A stretch of 64,000 bases of DNA from contig JAZKGZ010000010.1 of assembly GCA_040385645.1 (NCBI GenBank), positions 62,001 to 126,000 of the forward strand. The letters are read 5' to 3'. Shown here piece by piece: positions 44,310 to 51,996 of the stretch; position 1 is the first letter of the stretch; every line of letters begins with the position of its first letter. The notes beneath the pieces were generated by a model. The model saw nothing but the letters and a program-made list of their open reading frames with translations. It ran no database searches and was not told the origin of the DNA. The DNA is from JANXSS01 sp040385645. Lineage in GTDB: Bacteria > Pseudomonadota > Gammaproteobacteria > Burkholderiales > Burkholderiaceae_D. The translations under genes were made by a program, and so were the position numbers.

Positions 44310-45419
44310 TTAGAACGTCACCACCGAGCGAATCGACGTGCCCGCATGCATCAAGTCGAACGCCTCGTTGATTTGTTCGATCGGCATCACATGGGTGATC
44401 AGGTCGTCGATGTTGATCTTGCCTTCCATGTACCAATCCACGATCTTCGGCACATCGGTGCGCCCACGTGCACCGCCGAATGCCGAGCCCTGCCAGACCC
44501 GGCCTGTTACCAGCTGGAACGGCCTAGTCGAAATTTCTTGCCCGGCACCGGCCACGCCGATAATGGTGCTCTTGCCCCAGCCCTTGTGGCAGCATTCGAG
44601 CGCTTGCCGCATCAATGTCACGTTGCCGATGCACTCGAATGTATGGTCGGCACCGCCCTTCGTCAGGCTCACCAGATAGGGCACGATGTCGCCTTCGACT
44701 TCCTTTGGATTGACAAAGTGCGTCATGCCGAATTTTTTCGCCAGTTCGTGCCGCGCCGGATTGATATCGACACCGATGATCATGTTGGCACCCGCCATGC
44801 GCGCACCCTGCACGACATTCAAGCCGATTCCGCCGAGACCGAACACGATAACGTTGTCGCCTGGCTGTACTTTGGCGGTGTAAATGACTGCGCCGATGCC
44901 GGTGGTGACACCACAGCCGATGTAGCAAACCTTTTCGAACGGTGCATCGTCACGGATCTTTGCCAGGGCGATTTCCGGCACTACGGTGTATTGCGCAAAG
45001 GTCGATGTGCCCATGTAATGGAAGATATCCTCGCCGCCCAACTCAAAACGACTGGTGCCATCGGGCATCAAGCCACGTCCCTGGGTAGAGCGGATCGCCT
45101 GGCACAGGTTGGTTTTTTGCGAGAGGCAGTATTCGCAGTTGCGGCACTCGGGCGTGTAGAGCGGGATGACGTGGTCGCCAGGCTTGAGCGTGGTGACACC
45201 GGCACCGACTTCGACGACGACGCCAGCGCCTTCATGGCCCAGAATCGCCGGAAAGATGCCTTCCGGATCTTCGCCGGACAAGGTAAATGCATCGGTATGA
45301 CACACCCCCGACGCCTTGATCTCTACCAGCACCTCGCCGGCTCGTGGTCCGCCCAACTGTACGGTTTCGATCGTCAGCGGAGCGCCCGCCTTGGTAGCTA
45401 CTGCTGCCTTCACATCCAT
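44310..45419 (-). CDS. frmA: S-(hydroxymethyl)glutathione dehydrogenase (class III alcohol dehydrogenase)
   Basis: A 369-residue zinc alcohol dehydrogenase. It has ASGVCHTDAFTLSG with catalytic-zinc Cys, GHEGAGVVVEVG, the structural-zinc Cys cluster TPECRNCEYCLSQKTNLC, CGVTTGIGAV, and the NAD-binding GLGGIGLNVVQGARM. It oxidises the adduct of formaldehyde and glutathione to S-formylglutathione with NAD. ATG 45419 has AGGAACT just upstream and gives the standard MDVKAAVA start. It heads the operon frmA-frmB-TonB receptor. Confidence 0.97.
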   Translation of the reverse strand: MDVKAAVATKAGAPLTIETVQLGGPRAGEVLVEIKASGVCHTDAFTLSGEDPEGIFPAILGHEGAGVVVEVGAGVTTLKPGDHVIPLYTPECRNCEYCLSQKTNLCQAIRSTQGRGLMPDGTSRFELGGEDIFHYMGTSTFAQYTVVPEIALAKIRDDAPFEKVCYIGCGVTTGIGAVIYTAKVQPGDNVIVFGLGGIGLNVVQGARMAGANMIIGVDINPARHELAKKFGMTHFVNPKEVEGDIVPYLVSLTKGGADHTFECIGNVTLMRQALECCHKGWGKSTIIGVAGAGQEISTRPFQLVTGRVWQGSAFGGARGRTDVPKIVDWYMEGKINIDDLITHVMPIEQINEAFDLMHAGTSIRSVVTF

Positions 45420-45582
45420 ATTTAGTTCCTGATCTGTCGGTTTGCTTAAGGAAGCGCGGAAGGGCGTACGGTAAATTGTTCGTGCTGTTTTGTCTATACG
45501 CCAAGCGCTTAGACCGCAAACATCTGGTGCACCGCTACAAATCGCCATTTGGTGTATTATTTATCGTCAAATGGAGAAACTG

Positions 45583-46152
45583 ATGTCCGCCAGTACACTA
45601 AAGCAAACCAGGAGCAAGTCAGCCAGTGCCGGCAAGCGGGCAACCGCATCGCTGTCTTCAAGAAAAAGTTCGTCAGTACTTGGCCCGGAACCCGCCCAAC
45701 GCGCCCTTCGAAATGCTGCTGCCGACAAGGGCAAAGTCGGTTCACTGCTGTTCGAGCAAATCGTTACCGGCAAACCTTTGGCTGGCTTCGATGCGATCGC
45801 CACGATCCGCGAAGGCTACGCTGCCTCGATGCTGAAAGCAGCCAGCAGCTATTTCAATTTGCCCGATGTGCGGATACAGACAATCGTGGGCATACCTGCA
45901 TCGACAGCCAGCCGATTGGAAAAGAAATCAGCCCGCATCGATTCTGGTGCAACCGAGCGCATTTACCGGATGGGCGCCGTGACCCGCATGGCAATCGAGG
46001 TTTTTGAAAACGAAGATGCGGCGATTGATTGGATGCGCCAACCAAGCCGGGTATTCGGCGATGTTGCACCCCTGGACCTAATGGATACCGAGCCGGGCGC
46101 AGTATCGGTGCGGCAAGTGCTCAATGCCATCGCCACTGGCGGCGTTGCTTGA
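45583..46152 (+). CDS. Xre/MbcA/ParS-type antitoxin (first RES pair)
   Basis: A 189-residue protein. A basic Ser/Ala/Lys-rich start is followed by the RES-associated antitoxin fold: helical HTH-like part (RIQTIVGIPASTASRLEKKSARIDSGATERIYRMGAVTRMAIEVF), then the toxin-binding C-terminal domain (EDAAIDWMRQPSRVFGDVAPLDLMDTEPGAVSVRQVLNAIATG). These antitoxins block and repress RES-domain toxins. ATG 45583 has GGAG six bases upstream; an open frame from 45490 has no ribosome site. The toxin gene follows 15 bases downstream. Confidence 0.88.
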   Translation: MSASTLKQTRSKSASAGKRATASLSSRKSSSVLGPEPAQRALRNAAADKGKVGSLLFEQIVTGKPLAGFDAIATIREGYAASMLKAASSYFNLPDVRIQTIVGIPASTASRLEKKSARIDSGATERIYRMGAVTRMAIEVFENEDAAIDWMRQPSRVFGDVAPLDLMDTEPGAVSVRQVLNAIATGGVA

Positions 46153-46167
46153 GGCGATTGCGAGCCA

Positions 46168-46632
46168 ATGGCGAGGTTATGGCGTATTACTTCTAAAAAA
46201 TGGGCACTCGATACGTCATGCGAAGGTGCCCGCCTTTACGGTGGCCGCTGGAATCCGATCGGTTATCCGGTCATGTATGCCGGCTCGACCATCGAATTGT
46301 GCGCCCTAGAAAAATTCGTTCACCTGGCTGGAGTGCCAGCTCCACCCCTGGTGCTGGTTGCCATCGATGTGCCGGATGACGAAAGCCTGATTACGCGCGT
46401 GCTTCTCCCGGATATGCCTCCAGGCTGGTCAGATCTGCCAATGTCAACTAGTGCTCATGAATTCGGGCGTGCGTGGCTTGATGCAGCCGCGCAGCTGATA
46501 TTGATGGTGCCGTCGACAATCGTTCCGGAGGCGTTCAATGCGGTCATTAACCCGGCGCATCCTGCTTATAAAAAAATCAGATTGCAAATCTTGCGGGAAT
46601 TTAGCTTTGATGCGCGGATGTGGAAAACGTAG
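46168..46632 (+). CDS. RES-domain toxin (first pair)
   Basis: A 154-residue protein with the RES-domain order: LWRITSKKWALDTSCEGARLYGGRWNPIGYPVMYAGSTIELCALEKFVHL (Arg, Gly-Gly-Arg-Trp-Asn and Tyr/Ser/Glu positions conserved), and a late Ser-Ile-Pro-like VPSTIVPEAFNAVINPAHP. RES toxins degrade NAD by an ADP-ribosyltransferase-like fold. It follows its antitoxin closely. Its last 27 bases reappear, 25 of 27 identical, after the brnTA module (see repeat). Confidence 0.9.
   Translation: MARLWRITSKKWALDTSCEGARLYGGRWNPIGYPVMYAGSTIELCALEKFVHLAGVPAPPLVLVAIDVPDDESLITRVLLPDMPPGWSDLPMSTSAHEFGRAWLDAAAQLILMVPSTIVPEAFNAVINPAHPAYKKIRLQILREFSFDARMWKT
46603..46629 (+). repeat. Direct repeat copy 1 (end of RES toxin gene)
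   Basis: These 27 bases match 47224-47250 at 25 positions; the two mismatches are adjacent (positions 6 and 7). This copy encodes the end of the RES toxin (FDARMWKT). The two copies flank the brnTA genes. Confidence 0.85.
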
Positions 46633-46902
46633 TCAGCGGTTTGGGGTGCCGCCACGTATGTGCTGGAACGGCAAGTTGGCGGAAGTCACTTCGAGACGTT
46701 CGGCAAGCCAAATCTTGATAACGGATTGCCGCGTAACACCGAGTTTGCTGGCTTCCCTATCTAAAGAATCGATCATCCAGGTTGGGAAATCGACATTCAC
46801 ACGCTTTTGCGCCTGCAAAACCCGCCTGACTTTGGATAAATCTAATGAATCGGTGATGTCGCTACCGTCGTCGAAACGTTCCTCGAAATTTTTAGCTTTC
46901 AT
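46633..46902 (-). CDS. brnA: BrnA-like ribbon-helix-helix antitoxin
   Basis: An 89-residue protein: acidic start (EERFDDGSDITDSLDLSK), then VNVDFPTWMIDSLDREASKLGVTRQSVIKIWLAERL, a strand-helix-helix pattern of the BrnA/CopG antitoxin family. It overlaps the brnT gene upstream by 11 bases, so the pair is co-translated. BrnA neutralises BrnT and, with it, represses the operon in known cases. The stop abuts the RES toxin stop. Confidence 0.85.
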   Translation of the reverse strand: MKAKNFEERFDDGSDITDSLDLSKVRRVLQAQKRVNVDFPTWMIDSLDREASKLGVTRQSVIKIWLAERLEVTSANLPFQHIRGGTPNR

Positions 46903-47155
46903 ATAATGCCACCTCTTCTACACGTGCACGCCGCACGGATATCAATCGAATATTTGTGCCGCGATAGGTGATAACTGCCGACCAATGCTTGCCATTAATA
47001 ACACCGATTACGATATAACGCGGTTCATCCTCAGTTTTTGCAGTGACTTCCAACAGCATCGGATCATTCCAAAGAAGCTGTGCCTCCAAAAAGTCAATGT
47101 TGTGCTTTGCACTATTCAATGCACTTTTTGCATTGTCGAATTCAAAGATGTGCAT
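46892..47155 (-). CDS. brnT: BrnT-family ribonuclease toxin
   Basis: An 87-residue protein with FEFDNAKSALNSAKHNIDFLEAQLLWND, then EPRYIVIGVINGKHWSAVITYRGTNIRLISVRRARVEEVALY. This matches the BrnT toxin pattern (FEWDxxKxxxNxxKHGIxFEEA ... RRARxxE). BrnT is a RelE-fold RNase that arrests translation. The promoter must lie in the 100 bases upstream, where TATATT-like and GGTGTA/TATACC inverted elements (47156-47172) could serve as promoter and operator. Confidence 0.92.
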   Translation of the reverse strand: MHIFEFDNAKSALNSAKHNIDFLEAQLLWNDPMLLEVTAKTEDEPRYIVIGVINGKHWSAVITYRGTNIRLISVRRARVEEVALYES

Positions 47156-47223
47156 GGTGTAAAAAATATACCATAATTGGCATTATCTTGACAGTGCTGA
47201 ATAATGCCGCTTGCTCTTAAGTG

Positions 47224-47250
47224 AGCTTCAATGCGCGGATGTGGAAAACG
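47224..47250 (+). repeat. Direct repeat copy 2 (relic of a RES gene end)
   Basis: Matches the last 27 coding bases of the first RES toxin (46603-46629) at 25 positions, but here no open RES frame precedes it. It is either the footprint of a duplication or the stump of another RES gene displaced by the brnTA module. Confidence 0.8.
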
Positions 47251-47255
47251 GAACT

Positions 47256-47768
47256 TTAAAGCCGGGGATCGTAGACAAATTTCTCACGTCGCACCGTTTT
47301 GATCGCTGCAAAATCCGGGTGCTGTGGGTTGATCAAAAAATTCACGTCTGGTACTTCCCGATGCGGAATGATCACGCTGGGAATTTGCAGTAAAAGAGAC
47401 TTGTTTTGGTGAAAAAACCTGTCGCCAATGTTTTGCGCTGCATCGGAAAACGGCACCGCATCCCAGAAATGACAGTTGGCGGCAATCAGCTTTTCGATGG
47501 TCATGATCTGCCGTGCTTTGAAAACGCTGGTAGGTATGGTCATCTCGATCAGATACCGGTTCGCGCTCCCTGGTTTCGCCTTCGTTCCCATATGCACCAG
47601 CGTTTCGAGCAGCGGCAGCGATGCATGAGCGGAGGCATAGACTACGAAAACACCTTTGCATGCGCTGTTAAATCGTCCACCGTACTTTTCGGCACCGACG
47701 CCGCTAAGATCGTCCGCCCGAAACGGCCCGGCATCGGTACCGATACGCCAGAGGCTGATCGTGCTCAT
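47256..47768 (-). CDS. RES-domain toxin (second pair)
   Basis: A 170-residue RES protein: LWRIGTDAGPFRADDLSGVGAEKYGGRFNSACKGVFVVYASAHASLPLLETLVHMG has the same Arg, Gly-Gly-Arg-Phe-Asn and Tyr/Ser/Glu positions as other RES toxins, and QIPSVIIPHREVPDVNFLINPQHPDF matches the late conserved stretch. It is clearly diverged from the first RES protein. ATG overlaps the antitoxin stop by four bases. Confidence 0.9.
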   Translation of the reverse strand: MSTISLWRIGTDAGPFRADDLSGVGAEKYGGRFNSACKGVFVVYASAHASLPLLETLVHMGTKAKPGSANRYLIEMTIPTSVFKARQIMTIEKLIAANCHFWDAVPFSDAAQNIGDRFFHQNKSLLLQIPSVIIPHREVPDVNFLINPQHPDFAAIKTVRREKFVYDPRL

Positions 47769-48289
47769 GCATAAACGCCAGCCAGAGAGCGCATCAGCAT
47801 ATTTTCCACCAGCCGCGCACCGCCATCGCTACCCAGCAGCGTTACTGGCTTTTGCGAGCCAAGCGCCGGAACGGCGGTACTGAGCCAATCGATTGCATCT
47901 TCCTGATTTTCCAATGCTTGCTCGACAACGCCAGTAATGCGGGCAAGACGCGCTAGCCGGTCAGATTCATTGGGCGGCAATAACCCGTCAGGGCTTTTTG
48001 CCCAGGTCGAAACCGAGGATGGTTTCAGCCCCAGGATTTTCATCAGCTCGCCTTTGGGAATTCTTAGATAAACCGCGGCTTCATCGATCACGCTTACCGG
48101 CAATTCGACGTTCAAATCCTGCAAGCCGACGCTATAGGCCTTTTCTTTGATTTGAAAAAAAGTCCATCGTGCAGGCGCCGTAGAGAATTTTTTTCTGCGA
48201 GTACTGCGCAAACCTATTCCCAGCCCGAGGGCTGGCGAGTGCGAAGATTGTTTTGTTTGCAGTTCTGTCTTGCCGGTGCTGATACGCAT
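47765..48289 (-). CDS. Xre/MbcA/ParS-type antitoxin (second RES pair)
   Basis: A 174-residue antitoxin with an HTH part (VIDEAAVYLRIPKGELMKILGLKPSSVSTWAKSPDGLLPPNESDRLARLARITGVVEQAL) and toxin-binding C-terminus (EDAIDWLSTAVPALGSQKPVTLLGSDGGARLVENMLMRSLAGVYA). GGGAGAAAT precedes the ATG. Order antitoxin-toxin, as in the first pair, but on the opposite strand, so the two RES pairs face each other with brnTA between. Confidence 0.9.
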   Translation of the reverse strand: MRISTGKTELQTKQSSHSPALGLGIGLRSTRRKKFSTAPARWTFFQIKEKAYSVGLQDLNVELPVSVIDEAAVYLRIPKGELMKILGLKPSSVSTWAKSPDGLLPPNESDRLARLARITGVVEQALENQEDAIDWLSTAVPALGSQKPVTLLGSDGGARLVENMLMRSLAGVYA

Positions 48290-48462
48290 ATTTCTCCCTG
48301 AATAAAGCTCGGCAGTGCCCGATGGTACATGTACTACTAAATCGAATATTATATTTCCATATTAGCATAAACTTTTCAAGCATCCTTACTTGAGCGCCGA
48401 TGGATCAGCGCAGTGGAAAGCTTTACACTGCCAATCGCGCAATCATTCTCAAGGTATTCTTT

Positions 48463-49161
48463 ATGGGTGCTTCACCAATCCGCATCGCCCCCTCCATCCT
48501 CTCGGCCGATTTTGCCCGCCTGGGCGAGGAAGTGCGCGCCATCGAAGCTGCCGGCGCAGCACTGGTGCATTTCGATGTCATGGACAACCATTACGTGCCG
48601 AACCTGACCATCGGCCCGCTGGTATGCGAAGCGATTCGACCGCATGTCAGCATTCCGATTGACGTGCACCTGATGGTTGAGCCTGTCGATTCCCTAGTGC
48701 CGCTGTTTGCTAAAGCCGGCGCGAACTTCATCACCTTCCACCCCGAAGCGAGCAAGCATCTCGACCGCACCTTAGCGATGATTCGCGACCTCGGCTGCAA
48801 GGCGGGGCTGGTGTTTAATCCTGGTACGCCCTTGCATTACCTGGATCATGTGATGGACCGGCTCGACATGATTTTATTGATGAGCGTCAACCCTGGCTTT
48901 GGCGGGCAACAATTTATTCCTGCCACGCTCGATAAACTGCGCACTGTACGCGCGCGCATCGACCGCCATGTCGCCAACGGCGGTCAGCCGATTTGGCTGG
49001 AAATCGATGGTGGGGTAAAAGTGGAGAATATCGGTGCGATCGCGGCTGCCGGGGCGGATACGTTTGTGGCTGGTAGTGCGGTGTTTGGTGCGCCCGATGG
49101 GGATGGGGGGTATCGGGGGGTTATGGGGCGGTTGCAGGCTGCGGCCATACAAAAATTTTAA
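48463..49161 (+). CDS. rpe: Ribulose-phosphate 3-epimerase
   Basis: A 232-residue TIM-barrel protein: IRIAPSILSADFARLGEEV, HFDVMDNHYVPNLTIGP (metal ligands His and Asp), IDVHLMVEP, FHPEAS, SVNPGFGGQQFIP and IDGGVKVENIG. It interconverts ribulose 5-phosphate and xylulose 5-phosphate in the pentose phosphate or Calvin pathway. ATG 48463 (MGASPIRI) has AAGG upstream; the frame is open from 48400. It is transcribed divergently from the second antitoxin gene. Confidence 0.96.
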   Translation: MGASPIRIAPSILSADFARLGEEVRAIEAAGAALVHFDVMDNHYVPNLTIGPLVCEAIRPHVSIPIDVHLMVEPVDSLVPLFAKAGANFITFHPEASKHLDRTLAMIRDLGCKAGLVFNPGTPLHYLDHVMDRLDMILLMSVNPGFGGQQFIPATLDKLRTVRARIDRHVANGGQPIWLEIDGGVKVENIGAIAAAGADTFVAGSAVFGAPDGDGGYRGVMGRLQAAAIQKF

Positions 49162-49203
49162 GAGTTTCGCTTTGGCGAATATGTAAAAAAGTAATCTTAT
49201 CGC

Positions 49204-51222
49204 CTAATGCGTTTTCATATTTGTAACCCGAGTGAAGTGCCCTGAAGTCGCATACAAGACAATCCGGTTCGGAGCAATGGCACGGGTACCGTCTCTATTT
49301 CGGGGGGCGTCGCCATAAATCGCGTCGGCAATTACTTGCTCTATTTGCGCTCGACTTAACGATGTTGGTGTCCCGACGCTCCACACTGCTGTTCTACTAA
49401 CGGCAATGTCAATCTCACGGGTTTGCGCATCTACTACATGCGTGAACACGGAAACCGCTTCGGAGTACGGTATCGCATCTAATATAACAACCGTTTTGTG
49501 GTGATTACGTGGCAATTCGAGCCATTGGCACACCTCATCCGTCCCTGCCCAAGTGCCTGAGTTAGCCTGAAAGACTGCATACTGCGCGTTGCTAATTTCG
49601 TCGCATTCTGGCGCACGATAACCCATCTGCTCCGCTGCAAAAGACAAAGCATGTGCATTTGCCCTATTTTTTAAATACGCATCTGGTTTTCTACGCAACA
49701 CATCGCTGATTTCTCTCCGCACTCTTTTAATTTCTGCACGGGTAAGGGAGCGTTTTGTATCACTACCCTCGAGTGAGTGAAACAAACAATCTCCACCACC
49801 GTTGTTTTCAATACGAGAAAAACGGTTGGCATCTAACGCTAGCGCTCCCGGCCTACAGGCATTTTCCGATTCCAAGAAAGTGCCACGTTGAACGGCAACG
49901 AGGGCACGTTTTAATTCTTTGCCCACAACCTCATTTTTGCTCAATGGAGCAGCGCTAAAAATATCAGGCGTGTTCCTGGAAACTGCAGGAGTGAAATTAT
50001 GTGCTTGAAATGTGGAAACAGATGGTACTAACCTAGGCGGACCTTTAAAAATTTTGCGCGGCCGATCGCTTGTATCGCCCCCAGACGTGCTGGATAGATT
50101 TTTTTCTTCAGAAAGATCTTTTAATGCACCTGGAGCATGCGTAGTTGATCCACTATCATGATCAACTATTTTTTTTAGTGATTGATTTAAGCCCTGATTT
50201 ATCTCTACTGCCGCGTCGTTACTTTCATCAGCTGCGGCATTGTTCAGAGCTTCGCTCGTTTTATGTGGTTCCCCAGCTTTTTCAACCAACAATATTACAT
50301 CAGCGCTATCTCGCGGCAACGCTCCAATTTCTGCCAGGTGACTTTGTAAAAGCACATGCAATTTAACTTCTTTTGCTGTACACAAAACTGAAGCCTGCCC
50401 AGGAATTTGGATCCAAAATTTATTCTTTGAAGCTGCCGTTATTCCTGGCAATATCGAGTCAGCATTTTCTACACCGCCTTGTTTGTTTTCTAAAGCCAAA
50501 TCGATATATGCATTCAACGTTTCCAATGCTTCAGACTTGGAGCCGAATATGGGTGGATCCTCGAACTGCTGATAAATACCATCAATGAAAAAATCTTCCT
50601 GACCTTTTTCGTCCATTGAGTGTTTCAAACTGAAAAATTGGGCAGGCACCGGTGGCGCTACTTCCGGAATTGTTGCTTCATCTACGCTATGCGAGTTAGA
50701 AGATTGTGGCCGATTGCTCGCATTGTTATCTTGCGATGCTCGCGAACGCGTTTGCGTCGGTGCGTGTTGCTGGGCGTTGGCTGCCTTAGCAGATGCCGAC
50801 GCGGGCTCGGGAGGAATTGTGGTTGAGGGTGCGGAGTTATGCGCGGCCGCAGTGGCTGGGGTGTTTAAATCCACCGAGTATTGCAGATTGGCAATGAGTT
50901 TAGAAAGATCGCCAGTTAATGCTTTTAATGGGTGCTCTGTGCCAGGCACGCCATTACTGGCTTCGTAAAGCGTGGGGCCAGATACATGCTGCAGCATGCT
51001 TTCTTCATTTACACTCGCCTCGCGAATTGTTTGCATTGGCGCTACCGGCCGTCTTCTAAAGATCGAGGGTACTTGGCCGTTTCGTCCTGGAGGAAATATA
51101 TGAGCGCCGGCTGCTGGTGTTCTACCTTTTGGGAAAAGTACTGGCTGAGCCACTGGACGAGCAATGCTAGCTGACACAGCGGGCGAACGTGGTGCACGAT
51201 TGAAATTTGTTATGCCGGCCAT
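49204..51222 (-). CDS. OTU-domain cysteine protease, candidate secreted deubiquitinase effector
   Basis: A 672-residue protein. About the first 190 residues are disordered and rich in Pro, Ala, Ser, Gln and Asn, without signal peptide, as expected for a type III export signal. A middle segment (about 195-330) looks folded but unrecognised. The C-terminal 200 residues form an OTU domain: NNGGGDCLFHSLEG with the nucleophile Cys479, SGTWAGTDEVCQWLEL, and YATSGHFTRV with His662. OTU proteases remove ubiquitin or like modifiers; bacteria use them as effectors in eukaryotic cells. The usual Asp three residues before the Cys is Gly here (GGGDC). GGAG precedes ATG 51222. No PIP box was found upstream. 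Confidence 0.82.
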   Translation of the reverse strand: MAGITNFNRAPRSPAVSASIARPVAQPVLFPKGRTPAAGAHIFPPGRNGQVPSIFRRRPVAPMQTIREASVNEESMLQHVSGPTLYEASNGVPGTEHPLKALTGDLSKLIANLQYSVDLNTPATAAAHNSAPSTTIPPEPASASAKAANAQQHAPTQTRSRASQDNNASNRPQSSNSHSVDEATIPEVAPPVPAQFFSLKHSMDEKGQEDFFIDGIYQQFEDPPIFGSKSEALETLNAYIDLALENKQGGVENADSILPGITAASKNKFWIQIPGQASVLCTAKEVKLHVLLQSHLAEIGALPRDSADVILLVEKAGEPHKTSEALNNAAADESNDAAVEINQGLNQSLKKIVDHDSGSTTHAPGALKDLSEEKNLSSTSGGDTSDRPRKIFKGPPRLVPSVSTFQAHNFTPAVSRNTPDIFSAAPLSKNEVVGKELKRALVAVQRGTFLESENACRPGALALDANRFSRIENNGGGDCLFHSLEGSDTKRSLTRAEIKRVRREISDVLRRKPDAYLKNRANAHALSFAAEQMGYRAPECDEISNAQYAVFQANSGTWAGTDEVCQWLELPRNHHKTVVILDAIPYSEAVSVFTHVVDAQTREIDIAVSRTAVWSVGTPTSLSRAQIEQVIADAIYGDAPRNRDGTRAIAPNRIVLYATSGHFTRVTNMKTH

Positions 51223-51273
51223 GAACTGTCTCCAAAGGTATCGGGAACGGCGTCGGTGCTGACCGCAATCCAT

Positions 51274-51744
51274 ATGGCTAGAGCCGTCGTCCCGGCTTAC
51301 GTGGACGACAACATGCCATTTTTTTATGATGTTACCGCAAAATATATAGGTGCGGAGCGTTAAATAATTAACATGAAAATCTCGAATAGCTCAAATTTAA
51401 TTTTTACTTAAGTAAATTTTCTTATGTAGAAAACATTTCGCAAAGATTAATAAGTTATCTTAAATCAACTGTAGCTGATGGAAAATCGGCTCGTGTAGGA
51501 GGTGAGTGGATGGTGTAGAATTTTTGGTGGTAGGTAATGCGGCCTGGGTCAGGTCTTAGTGTTCGTCAACAGGTAAATCTGCAAACCTGCTTGTTAAACG
51601 TGAGGACTTCCCACCTTCAAGCGTTTCGTCTTTCGACGAATCTCCAGGCATGGTGGAGCAAGTAGCTCGGAGTTATCTATAAAATGGTCAAATCGGACGC
51701 ATTTTAATTAGGCTCGACGAAAGCGTGTTTCCAGCGCAGCGAGT
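51274..51744. other. AT-rich non-coding stretch upstream of the OTU gene
   Basis: This 471-base region is strongly AT-rich at 51320-51480 and must contain the OTU promoter on the minus strand; none can be named with confidence. A near-perfect Shine-Dalgarno string (TAGGAGGTGA, 51496-51505) on the plus strand is followed only by very short frames. Confidence 0.4.
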
Positions 51745-51783
51745 GTGAGGGTTGTAAGGGCTAGTTTCAAGACAGTTCATAAA

Positions 51784-51930
51784 ATGCATTTATTAAACGC
51801 TGTGGGCAAGCGGCAGATTGCGTTTGATGAACAGAAAAAGCAGGAAGAAGATAGCCGGCTCAAGCTTACTAAACGCCTGACGCGCCAGTATTTGGAAAAT
51901 ATTGCGGAGTCGCCCTCCGCCGTTGTGTAA
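51784..51930 (+). CDS. Possible small charged protein
   Basis: A 48-residue frame from ATG 51784 (or 61 residues from GTG 51745) with a charged helical composition (FDEQKKQEEDSRLKLTKRLTRQYLENI). No ribosome site or family is recognised. It may be a small real protein or chance; listed because composition is protein-like. Confidence 0.25.
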   Translation: MHLLNAVGKRQIAFDEQKKQEEDSRLKLTKRLTRQYLENIAESPSAVV

Positions 51931-51952
51931 GGCGATCGAGCACACGTGAAAA

Positions 51953-51983
51953 GTGCCTGCTTATCCATTTAGGAAGCAGGCGC
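51953..51983 (-). terminator. Terminator of the crystallin-domain gene
   Basis: GCCTGCTT (51955-51962) pairs with AAGCAGGC (51974-51981), extended by a wobble and a G-C pair. Read on the minus strand it follows the crystallin stop codon by 13 bases and is trailed by CTTTTC. Confidence 0.75.
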
Positions 51984-51996
51984 CTCTACTGCTACA

